64,000 bases of DNA. Source: Phycobacter azelaicus. GTDB taxonomy: Bacteria; Pseudomonadota; Alphaproteobacteria; Rhodobacterales; Rhodobacteraceae. The position numbers and the translations under genes were made by a program. The notes below the pieces were generated by a model. That model did no database searches, was not told the origin of the DNA, and saw nothing but the letters and a program-made list of their open reading frames with translations. Below are positions 46,912 to 54,205 of this stretch, piece by piece (position 1 is the stretch's first letter; the number at the start of each line of letters is the position of its first letter). Where the stretch lies: positions 2,698,001 through 2,762,000 of the forward strand of contig NZ_WKFH01000003.1 in assembly GCF_014884385.1 (NCBI RefSeq), written 5' to 3'.

Positions 46912-47352
46912 TCAGCGCACCGTGCTCCGCCGATTGAGCATGACCGTGCCCAACAGGGCATCGCCCAAACCCTGTCCTCTGGCAGAAGTCATCATCATGA
47001 TGATCGACACGATCTGCAAAGGCGGCAGAGCCAGAGCCATCGTATAGGCGCCGGTGTGCAGCGCTGCCATCTGTGTGTCGAGGCGCCGACCCGAGAGATC
47101 GCGCAATTCGATTCCGGCAAACCGCATGCCCCAGGTGGCAGACCCGTTCGCAATGGTGATGGTGCGATAGGCAAAGCCGATCATCAGGTACAGCAGTGGC
47201 CAGAAAAAGAAGCCGATAAAGGCCGTTAGGATCCCGATCGCCACACAAAGAGCTATGATGATCGCGCTGTCTACGATCCAGGCGATCAGGCGCTTGGGCG
47301 CTACAGAAGCATAGAACTCTGATTGATAGTCGGGGTCGGGCAGGGCGGTCAT
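46912..47352 (-). CDS. RDD-family membrane protein
   Basis: A 146-residue integral membrane protein. The RDD pattern is visible in RLIAWIVDSAIIIALCVAIG near the N-terminus and in the aspartate-containing GLGDALLGTVMLNRR near the end, with two long hydrophobic segments between. RDD proteins have been linked to ion or solute transport, but the family is little characterised. The ATG at 47352 has AGGA 8 nt before it; an upstream reading through the gap to the DUF2852 gene is unlike protein. It is probably co-transcribed with the DUF2852 gene 91 bp upstream. Confidence 0.85.
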   Translation of the reverse strand: MTALPDPDYQSEFYASVAPKRLIAWIVDSAIIIALCVAIGILTAFIGFFFWPLLYLMIGFAYRTITIANGSATWGMRFAGIELRDLSGRRLDTQMAALHTGAYTMALALPPLQIVSIIMMMTSARGQGLGDALLGTVMLNRRSTVR

Positions 47353-47443
47353 CTGTGCATCCTGTGATGTCAATTGAATAGGGGATGTAACGCGAAAATG
47401 GAATGCCCCCGCCCCATTGGGGGCGAGGGAGGTGGTGGAAGGA

Positions 47444-47896
47444 TCAGGCCCGCTTGGGCTCCTCTTCCGATTCGTCTGCCTCTTCGGCGGCCGCGGCGGC
47501 GCGCTGCTCCATGAATTCATCGAATTCGGCCTTGTCCTTGGCTTCGCGCAGGCGTTGCAGGAAGGCGTTGAAGTCATGCTGCTCCTGTTCGAGGCGGCGC
47601 AGGGTGTCAGCCTTGTAGGCGTCAAAAGCGCTGTTTCCGCTGGACCGCATGGCGGACATGGCGTGATGGGCCCAGGGTTTATGACTGCGGCAGGATTTGT
47701 TGAACATGCGTTTGCTCCAGATCATGTAGAACAGAAGGGCGAGGCCAATCGGCCAGAAGAAAACAAAGCCAAGCACCATGGCAGCGATCCAGGCGCCTTT
47801 GCCTTTGCTGTCGAGCCAGGCTTCGCTGCGTGAGAACCACCCCTGCGGATGGCCCGGGGCATGGGGTGCAGTTGCGGTTTGGGTATAACTCGTCAT
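47444..47896 (-). CDS. DUF2852 protein
   Basis: A 150-residue protein. The DUF2852 signature includes the GKGAWIAAMVLGFVFFWPIGLALLFYMIWS membrane region (single span, ~33-60), then SAFDAYKADTLRRLEQEQHDFNAFLQRLREAKDKAEFDEFM as a long coiled-coil-like helix. The tail is acidic (ADESEEEPKRA). Function unknown; restricted mainly to alphaproteobacteria. Two related inverted repeats upstream (47918-47938 and 47977-47995) indicate specific control of this promoter. Confidence 0.85.
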   Translation of the reverse strand: MTSYTQTATAPHAPGHPQGWFSRSEAWLDSKGKGAWIAAMVLGFVFFWPIGLALLFYMIWSKRMFNKSCRSHKPWAHHAMSAMRSSGNSAFDAYKADTLRRLEQEQHDFNAFLQRLREAKDKAEFDEFMEQRAAAAAEEADESEEEPKRA

Positions 47897-47917
47897 CGGG
47901 ACCTCCGGTTGCGGGTT

Positions 47918-47938
47918 GATGTAAATCTCTTTTACATC
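47918..47938. promoter_or_regulatory. Operator-like inverted repeat upstream of DUF2852 gene, site 1
   Basis: GATGTAAA-N5-TTTACATC, a perfect 8-bp inverted repeat with a 5-bp centre, 22-42 bp before the start. It probably overlaps the ribosome-binding or promoter region of the DUF2852 gene. Confidence 0.6.
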
Positions 47939-47976
47939 CTCAATATCGAGAGTGAGACCCCGCCTCGCAAGAGGTC

Positions 47977-47995
47977 ATGTGAATGTTTTTTACAT
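47977..47995. promoter_or_regulatory. Operator-like inverted repeat upstream of DUF2852 gene, site 2
   Basis: ATGTGAA-N5-TTTACAT repeats the design of site 1 with one base changed; the two centres are about 58 bp apart. It lies between the DUF2852 gene and the MarR gene. Confidence 0.55.
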
Positions 47996-48035
47996 TTTTA
48001 TCTTATGTGATTGATTTAGTGAGAAATATTTCCCG

Positions 48036-48518
48036 CTAGAATCCGGAGGCGTGTTTAATGTCGCCGGTTGCCAGCACAGGGGAGGCATCGATCTCGTCCG
48101 CATCGAGCATCGCTGCCACACGTTCGAGGCTGGCGACCAGCATGGCCTGTTCCCAGTCCTCCATCGCGTTGAACTTGCGCACGAAGCGCTGCTGTAGCGG
48201 GTCTGGAGCTTCCTCAAGGATCTGTCCGCCCTTGTCGGTCAGGGTGATATTGATCTGACGGCGATCCTGGCTGGACTTTTCACGGGTCACCAGGCCGTCG
48301 CGCACCAGTTTATCGACCAGTGACGTGATCGTCCCCTGTGAAACACGCATGCGCAGAGAGATCGCCTTGGCCGTCGCATAGCCCTGTTCGCTGATGATCT
48401 GCAGTACCCGAAACTGAGCTGGCGTTACGCCGGTGGTCTGGCGAATCTCGCGTCCAAACAATTCGGTTGCCCGCACAATACGGCGGAGCGCGATCAGGCT
48501 ACTGTCGATGCGGTCCAT
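48036..48518 (-). CDS. MarR-family regulator, EctR/CosR-like
   Basis: A 160-residue MarR-type winged-helix regulator, divergent from ectA. The recognition region reads AKAISLRMRVSQGTITSLVD, followed by the wing KSSQDRRQINITLTDKG. The APDPLQQRF and EDWEQAMLVASLERVAAML segments recall the C-terminal part of the EctR/CosR repressors of ectoine genes. It is therefore the likely regulator of the ect operon (inference from family and position). The ATG at 48518 has GGAG upstream. A TTTGACT-containing motif lies 15-38 bp before it and a similar one before ectA. Confidence 0.88.
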   Translation of the reverse strand: MDRIDSSLIALRRIVRATELFGREIRQTTGVTPAQFRVLQIISEQGYATAKAISLRMRVSQGTITSLVDKLVRDGLVTREKSSQDRRQINITLTDKGGQILEEAPDPLQQRFVRKFNAMEDWEQAMLVASLERVAAMLDADEIDASPVLATGDIKHASGF

Positions 48519-48532
48519 GAGGTCTCCATTAC

Positions 48533-48556
48533 TTTGACTTAGGAAGTATATGGCAG
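48533..48556. promoter_or_regulatory. EctR-type candidate operator, marR side
   Basis: Begins TTTGACTTAGGAAGTATATGG and contains the inverted repeat ACTT-AGG-AAGT at 48537-48547. It overlaps the likely promoter of the MarR gene and resembles the motif at 48671-48692. Confidence 0.4.
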
Positions 48557-48670
48557 TTTGTCGCATCTATCAAAACAAAACACACTTCGTATATTAAAGC
48601 AATAAGGCGTCGTTTTTTGCTCATAATGGCGAAATGCGACGCCGAATCCGGCAAAATGCATAAAACTTGC

Positions 48671-48692
48671 TTTGACTATTGAAATGTATGGT
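48671..48692. promoter_or_regulatory. EctR-type candidate operator, ectA side
   Basis: TTTGACTATTGAAATGTATGG shares TTTGACT, GAA and GTAT-GG in the same order with the motif at 48533. It contains a -35-like TTGACT and lies 45-66 bp before ectA. Confidence 0.4.
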
Positions 48693-48736
48693 GCGCCATG
48701 ATACTTCACCCATCGAAGCGAAAGGAGATCAACACG

Positions 48737-49267
48737 ATGCAGAACCCCGCTGACCCGAGGCAGATTGCCCTTCCGGCCCTGCGCACGCCTTCATCCGAAG
48801 ACGGTGCGCGTATCTGGGAGCTGGTACGCAGCTGCAGACCGTTGGATGAAAACTCCATGTACTGCAATCTGCTGCAATGCGATCACTTCGCGGATACCTG
48901 CGTCATTGCCGAGCTGTCTGGCGAAGCTGTCGGGTGGATCTCTGCCTACGTGATGCCGAATGATCCGGAAACGCTGTTCGTCTGGCAGGTGGCCGTGTCT
49001 GAAAAAGCGCGCGGGCGCGGCCTGGGTGCGCTGATGTTGCAGTCGATCCTGCGCCGTTCGGCGTGTCGGGGTGTCAAACGGATCCAGACGACGATCACGG
49101 CTGACAACGACGCCTCCTGGGCGCTTTTCGGCAAGTTCGCCAAGCTTCAAGACAGCCAGATGGATATTCAGCCCTACTACACGCAGGCGCTGCACTTCCA
49201 GGATCGGCACAAGACCGAAAACCTCGTGACCATCGCTCTGCGAGCGCGCGCACGTTTGGCCGCCTGA
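48737..49267 (+). CDS. ectA: L-2,4-diaminobutyrate N-gamma-acetyltransferase
   Basis: A 176-residue GNAT-fold enzyme acetylating diaminobutyrate, the second step of ectoine synthesis. Motif A of the GNAT fold is visible in WQVAVSEKARGRGLGALMLQ, and the ectoine-type N-terminal part contains DENSMYCNLLQCDHFADTC. The ATG at 48737 has AAAGGAGATC 7 nt upstream. It heads ectABC-ask; the 67-bp gap to ectB keeps them in one transcript. Ectoine is a compatible solute, fitting a marine lifestyle. Confidence 0.96.
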   Translation: MQNPADPRQIALPALRTPSSEDGARIWELVRSCRPLDENSMYCNLLQCDHFADTCVIAELSGEAVGWISAYVMPNDPETLFVWQVAVSEKARGRGLGALMLQSILRRSACRGVKRIQTTITADNDASWALFGKFAKLQDSQMDIQPYYTQALHFQDRHKTENLVTIALRARARLAA

Positions 49268-49334
49268 TCGCGGTCGCCCACGGTTTTCACCCGTTCATTC
49301 CTCCCAAAATCAAACAACACGGAAAAGAGGTCGT

Positions 49335-50621
49335 ATGTCTACGAACACCTCCATCACACCTATTTTCAAACGCCGTGAGTCCGAGGCGCGCAGCTATTGC
49401 CGGGGCTTCAACACGGTCTTCACCTCCGCGTCGGGTTCTGAAATGGTGAGCGAAGACGGCCAGCGCTATATTGACTTTCTGGCCGGCTGCTCATCGCTCA
49501 ACTACGGGCACAATGACCCGGACATGAAAGCGGCGCTGGTCGAGCACATCCAATCTGATGGCGTTGCGCATGGCCTGGATATGCACACGGACACCAAGGC
49601 GGCCTTCCTTGAGACCTTTGAGAACGTAATCCTCAAGCCTCGTGGCATGGACCACAAGCTGATGTTCACCGGCCCCACCGGCGCCAACGCTGTTGAAGCG
49701 GCGATGAAGATCGCCCGAAAGGCGACGGGTCGCACCAACGTGATCGCGTTCACCAATGGTTTTCATGGCGTGACCCAGGGCGCTCTGGCTGCGACCGGCA
49801 ATGGCTACCATCGCGGCGGCGCAGGCGTGAGCCTGAACAACGTCACCCGCGTTCCGTTTGATGGCTACATGGGCGGTGACAACGATACGGCTGATTATCT
49901 CGAGGCGATGCTGAACGACCCCTCGTCGGGAGTCGACGCGCCTGCTGCGATCCTTCTGGAAATCGTTCAGGGCGAGGGCGGTCTCAATGCGGCCAGCGCT
50001 GCATGGGTGCGCCGCGTTGCCAAGCTTGCAAAAGAAGCCGGAGCGCTGCTGATCATCGATGACATTCAGGCCGGCTGCGGCCGGACGGGCACATTCTTTT
50101 CGTTCGAGGACATGGGCGTGACCCCTGACATCGTCACGCTTGCGAAATCGGTGTCCGGCTTTGGGCTGCCGATGGCGCTGGTTCTGGTGAAGCCGGAATA
50201 TGACGTGATGGGCCCGGCCGAGCATAACGGCACCTTCCGCGGCAACACACATGCCTTTGTGACGGCACGTGTGGCGCTGGAAAAATTCTGGTCTGACAAG
50301 TCCTTTGAACAGGACATCGCGCGTCGGGCGCTGATGGTGGAAGAGGCCTTAAACGAAATTGCCGATATGGTGCCGGGCGCCCGCCTCAAGGGGCGCGGCA
50401 TGATGCGCGGCGTTGATGTGGGGTCCGGCGATCTGGCTGGAGACATCTGCGCGCGGGCCTTTCAGAACGGCCTCATAGTCGAAACCTCCGGCCCCGAAGA
50501 CGAGGTGGTCAAGATCTTGGCTCCGCTTACCACACCGGATGAAGAACTGGCGGCTGGCCTCAAGATCCTGACGGATGCGGCACGCGGCGTTTTCGAAACA
50601 ACCAAAGTGGCAGCGGAGTAA
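49335..50621 (+). CDS. ectB: Diaminobutyrate-2-oxoglutarate aminotransferase
   Basis: A 428-residue class III PLP aminotransferase forming diaminobutyrate from aspartate semialdehyde and glutamate, the first committed step to ectoine. Motifs: [19 protein letters not shown], the [13 protein letters not shown] metal/PLP region, and the PLP lysine in [12 protein letters not shown]. Length is normal. AGAGG precedes the ATG. It lies between ectA and ectC with short gaps; the stop is 4 bp before the ectC start. Confidence 0.97.
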   Translation: MSTNTSITPIFKRRESEARSYCRGFNTVFTSASGSEMVSEDGQRYIDFLAGCSSLNYGHNDPDMKAALVEHIQSDGVAHGLDMHTDTKAAFLETFENVILKPRGMDHKLMFTGPTGANAVEAAMKIARKATGRTNVIAFTNGFHGVTQGALAATGNGYHRGGAGVSLNNVTRVPFDGYMGGDNDTADYLEAMLNDPSSGVDAPAAILLEIVQGEGGLNAASAAWVRRVAKLAKEAGALLIIDDIQAGCGRTGTFFSFEDMGVTPDIVTLAKSVSGFGLPMALVLVKPEYDVMGPAEHNGTFRGNTHAFVTARVALEKFWSDKSFEQDIARRALMVEEALNEIADMVPGARLKGRGMMRGVDVGSGDLAGDICARAFQNGLIVETSGPEDEVVKILAPLTTPDEELAAGLKILTDAARGVFETTKVAAE

Positions 50622-50625
50622 GACC

Positions 50626-51027
50626 ATGATTGTCCGTGATTTCAACGATATTTTGAAAAACCAGCGCGACCGCGTGGTCAGCGATGCCAAGTGGACCAGC
50701 GTGCGGATGCTGTTGGCCGACGACAAGATGGGCTTCTCCTTCCACATTACCTTCCTGGAAGCGGGCTCGGAGCACACTTTCGAGTACAAGAACCATTTCG
50801 AAAGCGTCTACTGCATGCAAGGCACCGGCTCGATCACCGATCTGGCCACGGGTGAGACGCACCTGATCCGCCCGGGTGTGATGTACGCGCTGGACAAGCA
50901 CGACCGTCACGTCCTGCGCGCCGAGGAAGAACTGGTCATGGCCTGTTGCTTTAATCCGCCGGTGACCGGCACCGAGGTGCACCGTGAAGATGGCTCTTAT
51001 GCGGCGCCTGAGACTGTCGAGGCATAA
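50626..51027 (+). CDS. ectC: L-ectoine synthase
   Basis: A 133-residue cupin enzyme that closes the ring of N-gamma-acetyl-diaminobutyrate to give ectoine. The cupin barrel shows [21 protein letters not shown], the conserved [10 protein letters not shown], and the metal/ligand segment [17 protein letters not shown]. The start [10 protein letters not shown] matches the family. It is followed after 3 bp by the aspartate kinase gene. No ectoine hydroxylase (ectD) follows, so the end product here is ectoine unless ectD lies elsewhere. Confidence 0.97.
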   Translation: MIVRDFNDILKNQRDRVVSDAKWTSVRMLLADDKMGFSFHITFLEAGSEHTFEYKNHFESVYCMQGTGSITDLATGETHLIRPGVMYALDKHDRHVLRAEEELVMACCFNPPVTGTEVHREDGSYAAPETVEA

Positions 51028-51030
51028 GCC

Positions 51031-52449
51031 ATGGCACATACAGTGGAAAAGATCGGCGGGACGTCAATGTCCCGCCTGAATGAATTGCGCGATACGCTGT
51101 TCATCCAAAACGGGAAGGCCGAATATGGCCGGATTTTTGTCGTCTCTGCCTTTGGGGGGATCACCAACCTGCTCTTGGAGCATAAGAAAACCGGCACGCC
51201 GGGTGTTTATGCTCGCTTTGCCAATGCCGAGGATGACCATGGCTGGCTCGATGCGCTCAACGAGGTTTCTTCGGCGATGATAGCGGCCCATGAGGTCGTG
51301 TTGGAGCACCAGGGTGACATAGATCAGGCCACTGCATTCGTGCAGGAACGCATCGAGGGCGCTCGCAACTGTCTCATCGACCTGCAGCGCCTATGCTCTT
51401 ACGGACATTTCCGGCTCAACACGCATCTCTTGCAGATCCGCGAGTTGCTGTCGGGCCTCGGCGAGGCGCACTCGGCACTGGTTGCGGTGCTGATGCTTCA
51501 GCGTGCAGGCGTGAACGCGCGGCTGGTGGACCTTTCCGGCTGGCGCGGTGACGCGGACTTGTCGCTTGAGGCACGGATTTCTTCCGGGATGGACGGTATT
51601 GATCCCGCCACTGAAATGCCGATCGTTACCGGTTATGCGCAATGCGCCGAAGGGTTGATGCGCGAATTCGACCGTGGCTATTCGGAGGTGACCTTTTCGC
51701 AACTGGCGGCCCAGACCGGCGCGCGGGAGGCGATCATTCACAAGGAATTCCACCTGTCTTCCGCCGATCCCAAACTTGTGGGCGAAGGCAATGCCCGCAA
51801 ACTGGGTCACACCAACTATGACGTTGCAGACCAGATGGCCAACCTCGGCATGGAGGCGATCCACCCCTCGGCGGCAAAGACACTGCGCCAGTCGGGTGTA
51901 CCTCTGCGCGTTACCAATTGCTTTGAGCCCGAGGATCCTGGCACCATAATCGACGACCAGCCCGCACCGAAACCGGCGGCAGAGATCGTCACCGGCCTCG
52001 ATATCATAGCGCTGGAGCTGTTCGAGCAGGACATGGTCGGCGTCAAAGGCTATGATGCTGCGGTTTTGGAAATCCTGACCCGTCACGATGTGCGGATTGT
52101 CTCGAAAGTGACCAACGCCAATACGGTGACGCACTATCTGGACGCCTCGCTCAAATCGATGCGCCGGGTCGAGGCGGATCTGTCCAAGCGCTACCCGCAG
52201 GCAGAAATCAACAGCGAGAAACTGTCGCTCATATCGGTCGTGGGGCGTGACCTTAGTGGCCTGCACGTCCTGGCTCGAGGTATGAATGCTTTTGCCAAGG
52301 ACGATATCCTGCCACGCGGTGCAACGCAGGGTCCGCGCAACGTTGACACTCAGTTCATCCTGCAGCGCGAGGACAAGGACAAGGCGATTGCCTTGTTGCA
52401 CGAAGAGTTCTTCTGCAGTTCAGAGGCCGAGACCCGCATGGCTGCGTGA
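51031..52449 (+). CDS. ask: Ectoine-type aspartate kinase
   Basis: A 472-residue aspartate kinase of the Ask_Ect class, which supplies aspartyl phosphate to the ectoine pathway and is usually less feedback-inhibited. The N-terminal KIGGTSMSR motif is present, and the kinase domain is followed by two ACT domains toward the C-terminus (VTNANTVTHYLDAS; LISVVGRDLSGLHVLARG). It lacks the separate regulatory pattern of lysine-sensitive LysC. It starts 3 bp after ectC and ends the operon 30 bp before a convergent MarR gene. Confidence 0.93.
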   Translation: MAHTVEKIGGTSMSRLNELRDTLFIQNGKAEYGRIFVVSAFGGITNLLLEHKKTGTPGVYARFANAEDDHGWLDALNEVSSAMIAAHEVVLEHQGDIDQATAFVQERIEGARNCLIDLQRLCSYGHFRLNTHLLQIRELLSGLGEAHSALVAVLMLQRAGVNARLVDLSGWRGDADLSLEARISSGMDGIDPATEMPIVTGYAQCAEGLMREFDRGYSEVTFSQLAAQTGAREAIIHKEFHLSSADPKLVGEGNARKLGHTNYDVADQMANLGMEAIHPSAAKTLRQSGVPLRVTNCFEPEDPGTIIDDQPAPKPAAEIVTGLDIIALELFEQDMVGVKGYDAAVLEILTRHDVRIVSKVTNANTVTHYLDASLKSMRRVEADLSKRYPQAEINSEKLSLISVVGRDLSGLHVLARGMNAFAKDDILPRGATQGPRNVDTQFILQREDKDKAIALLHEEFFCSSEAETRMAA

Positions 52450-52479
52450 GCGGTCAGTTTCTAACCGGGCGCTGCGCGT

Positions 52480-52977
52480 TCAGCTTTTGCGGGACGGGCG
52501 GCGCATCGGCGCGCGGCTGCGCTCATTTCCGGCCGAGGTAGCCTTTTGTAGCAGCACCAGGAACTGGTGCTGCTCTTCCTTTGTGAGACCTGTGAGAATC
52601 TCGCCTTGGACCGCATCCACCAACGGTTGGACCCTGTCGAGGATCTGCTGACCGGCCGCAGTGAGGTCTAGTTGCTTCGCGCGGCGGTCTTTTGGGCTGA
52701 CGCTGCGGTCGATCAGCGCTTTTGCCTCGAGCCGGTCGATGACCTTGCCAAGTGTCGCCTTGTCATAGGCAATCAGCCCCGCCACGGAGGCCTGATCGAC
52801 ACCCGGATTGGCCTTGATCGCCTTGAGCGCAGCATATTGAACCGGCGTCAGGTCGATATCATGGGATGAAAGCATTTCGGCAAATTGTGCCACAGAGATC
52901 TGGTGCAGGCGCCGGATCAGATGACCAGGAAACCTGTGGAGATCCAGATCGTAACTATCGGCGTTCCGGGCTGTCAT
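52480..52977 (-). CDS. MarR-family regulator downstream of the ectoine operon
   Basis: A 165-residue MarR-type winged-helix regulator, convergent with the ectoine aspartate kinase gene. The DNA-reading part is SVAGLIAYDKATLGKVIDRL and the wing SPKDRRAKQLDLTAAGQ. It is distant from the other MarR gene at 48.0 kb, being of the type found near aromatic-acid or stress genes. Its target is unknown; its position behind the operon rather than upstream makes direct control of ect less likely. The C-terminus is basic (APMRRPSRKS). Confidence 0.87.
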   Translation of the reverse strand: MTARNADSYDLDLHRFPGHLIRRLHQISVAQFAEMLSSHDIDLTPVQYAALKAIKANPGVDQASVAGLIAYDKATLGKVIDRLEAKALIDRSVSPKDRRAKQLDLTAAGQQILDRVQPLVDAVQGEILTGLTKEEQHQFLVLLQKATSAGNERSRAPMRRPSRKS

Positions 52978-53131
52978 TTTGTTGTGTCCAGGATCGAGGT
53001 ATCTTGTTTGATCTTGGGCTCATCTTAATCAGAATACTGGGCAAATGACCATATCGCCCTGGTGTGAGTTCGTGCAGAGATCCGCGCATTTCCGGCTTTT
53101 CCTGTCTTCGGTCCCAAGCTAGATCAATACC

Positions 53132-54205
53132 ATGTCACTTACGTTCTCCTCCCTTCAGGACATGTACGATCATGGTCACGATACGGTGATCGATGTGCGC
53201 AGCCCTGCCGAATTTGCCGAAGATCACGTGCCCGGTGCCATCAACCTGCCGGTTCTCAGCAACGAAGAGCGCGCCAGGGTGGGCACCATCTATGTGCAGC
53301 AAAGCCCGTTTCTGGCGCGCAAGATTGGCGCTTCCATGGTTTTTCGAAATGCCGCTGAACATATCGAGAATTCTCTCAGACAGTATGAGGGAGGCTGGCG
53401 TCCTTTGGTCTATTGCTGGCGGGGGGGACAGAGATCCGGCAGTTTTACCTACCTGCTGCAGCAAATTGGCTGGCGGGCCGAAGTCATAAAGGGCGGCTAT
53501 CAGTCCTACCGTCGTCTTGTGCATGCGATGCTGTATGAGACCGAGCTGCCTTATCGGTTGGTCCTTCTGGATGGCTACACTGGCACGGCAAAGACCGATT
53601 TGTTGCAGTATGTAGAAGATGCGGGTGGTCAAGTGCTTGATCTTGAAGGACTAGCCAACCATCGCGGATCTCTGTTGGGGGATTTGCCCGGGGATCAGCC
53701 CAGTCAGAAGGGGTTTGAATCGGCCTTGGCTGGTGCCTTGGTGCGATTGGACCCGTCGCGCCCGGTTCTGGTCGAGGCAGAATCGAGCAAGATCGGCGCG
53801 CGTATCATCCCACCCAGCCTGTGGAGCCTGATGAAAGAGGCGCAGCGGATTGAGGTCAGCGCCCCGCTCAATGCCCGCTGCACCTATCTGCTCGACAGCT
53901 ATGGAGACAACCTGCCACCGCCCGATGCCCTGGCCGAGACCTTGGACCGCCTGCGTGTCCACCGCTCGAACGCTGTGGTGGATGGTTGGCTCGGAATGAT
54001 CAAGGCGGGCGACATGGCGGGGTTGGCCGAGGCTCTCATGGTTGAACACTATGATCCAGCTTATCAAACTTCCCGGCGCCACATTGGGGCTCAGGTGATG
54101 GCGTCCTTCACGCTCGATCGGCTGGAGCCTCATGCGTTGCGGGCAGCCGCATCCCAGATATGCGATCGGCTTGAACAGATCGCTCAAGGTGGGGCCACCC
54201 GTTAA
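53132..54205 (+). CDS. mnmH: tRNA 2-selenouridine synthase
   Basis: A 357-residue enzyme that replaces the sulfur of 2-thiouridine at the wobble base of certain tRNAs with selenium, via a geranylated intermediate. The N-terminal rhodanese domain has Cys95 in YCWRGGQRSGSF, and the C-terminal P-loop domain has DGYTGTAKTDLL near residue 150. It needs selenophosphate, made by the SelD encoded opposite; the two genes are tail to tail with stop codons overlapping in one TTAA. The pair shows that the organism uses selenium at least for tRNA. Confidence 0.94.
   Translation: MSLTFSSLQDMYDHGHDTVIDVRSPAEFAEDHVPGAINLPVLSNEERARVGTIYVQQSPFLARKIGASMVFRNAAEHIENSLRQYEGGWRPLVYCWRGGQRSGSFTYLLQQIGWRAEVIKGGYQSYRRLVHAMLYETELPYRLVLLDGYTGTAKTDLLQYVEDAGGQVLDLEGLANHRGSLLGDLPGDQPSQKGFESALAGALVRLDPSRPVLVEAESSKIGARIIPPSLWSLMKEAQRIEVSAPLNARCTYLLDSYGDNLPPPDALAETLDRLRVHRSNAVVDGWLGMIKAGDMAGLAEALMVEHYDPAYQTSRRHIGAQVMASFTLDRLEPHALRAAASQICDRLEQIAQGGATR

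Noticed and set aside
47918..47938. PpsR/CrtJ photosynthesis-type site (TGT-N12-ACA).
   Set aside because: Spacing is N11 and no photosynthesis genes are present, so the name is not justified.
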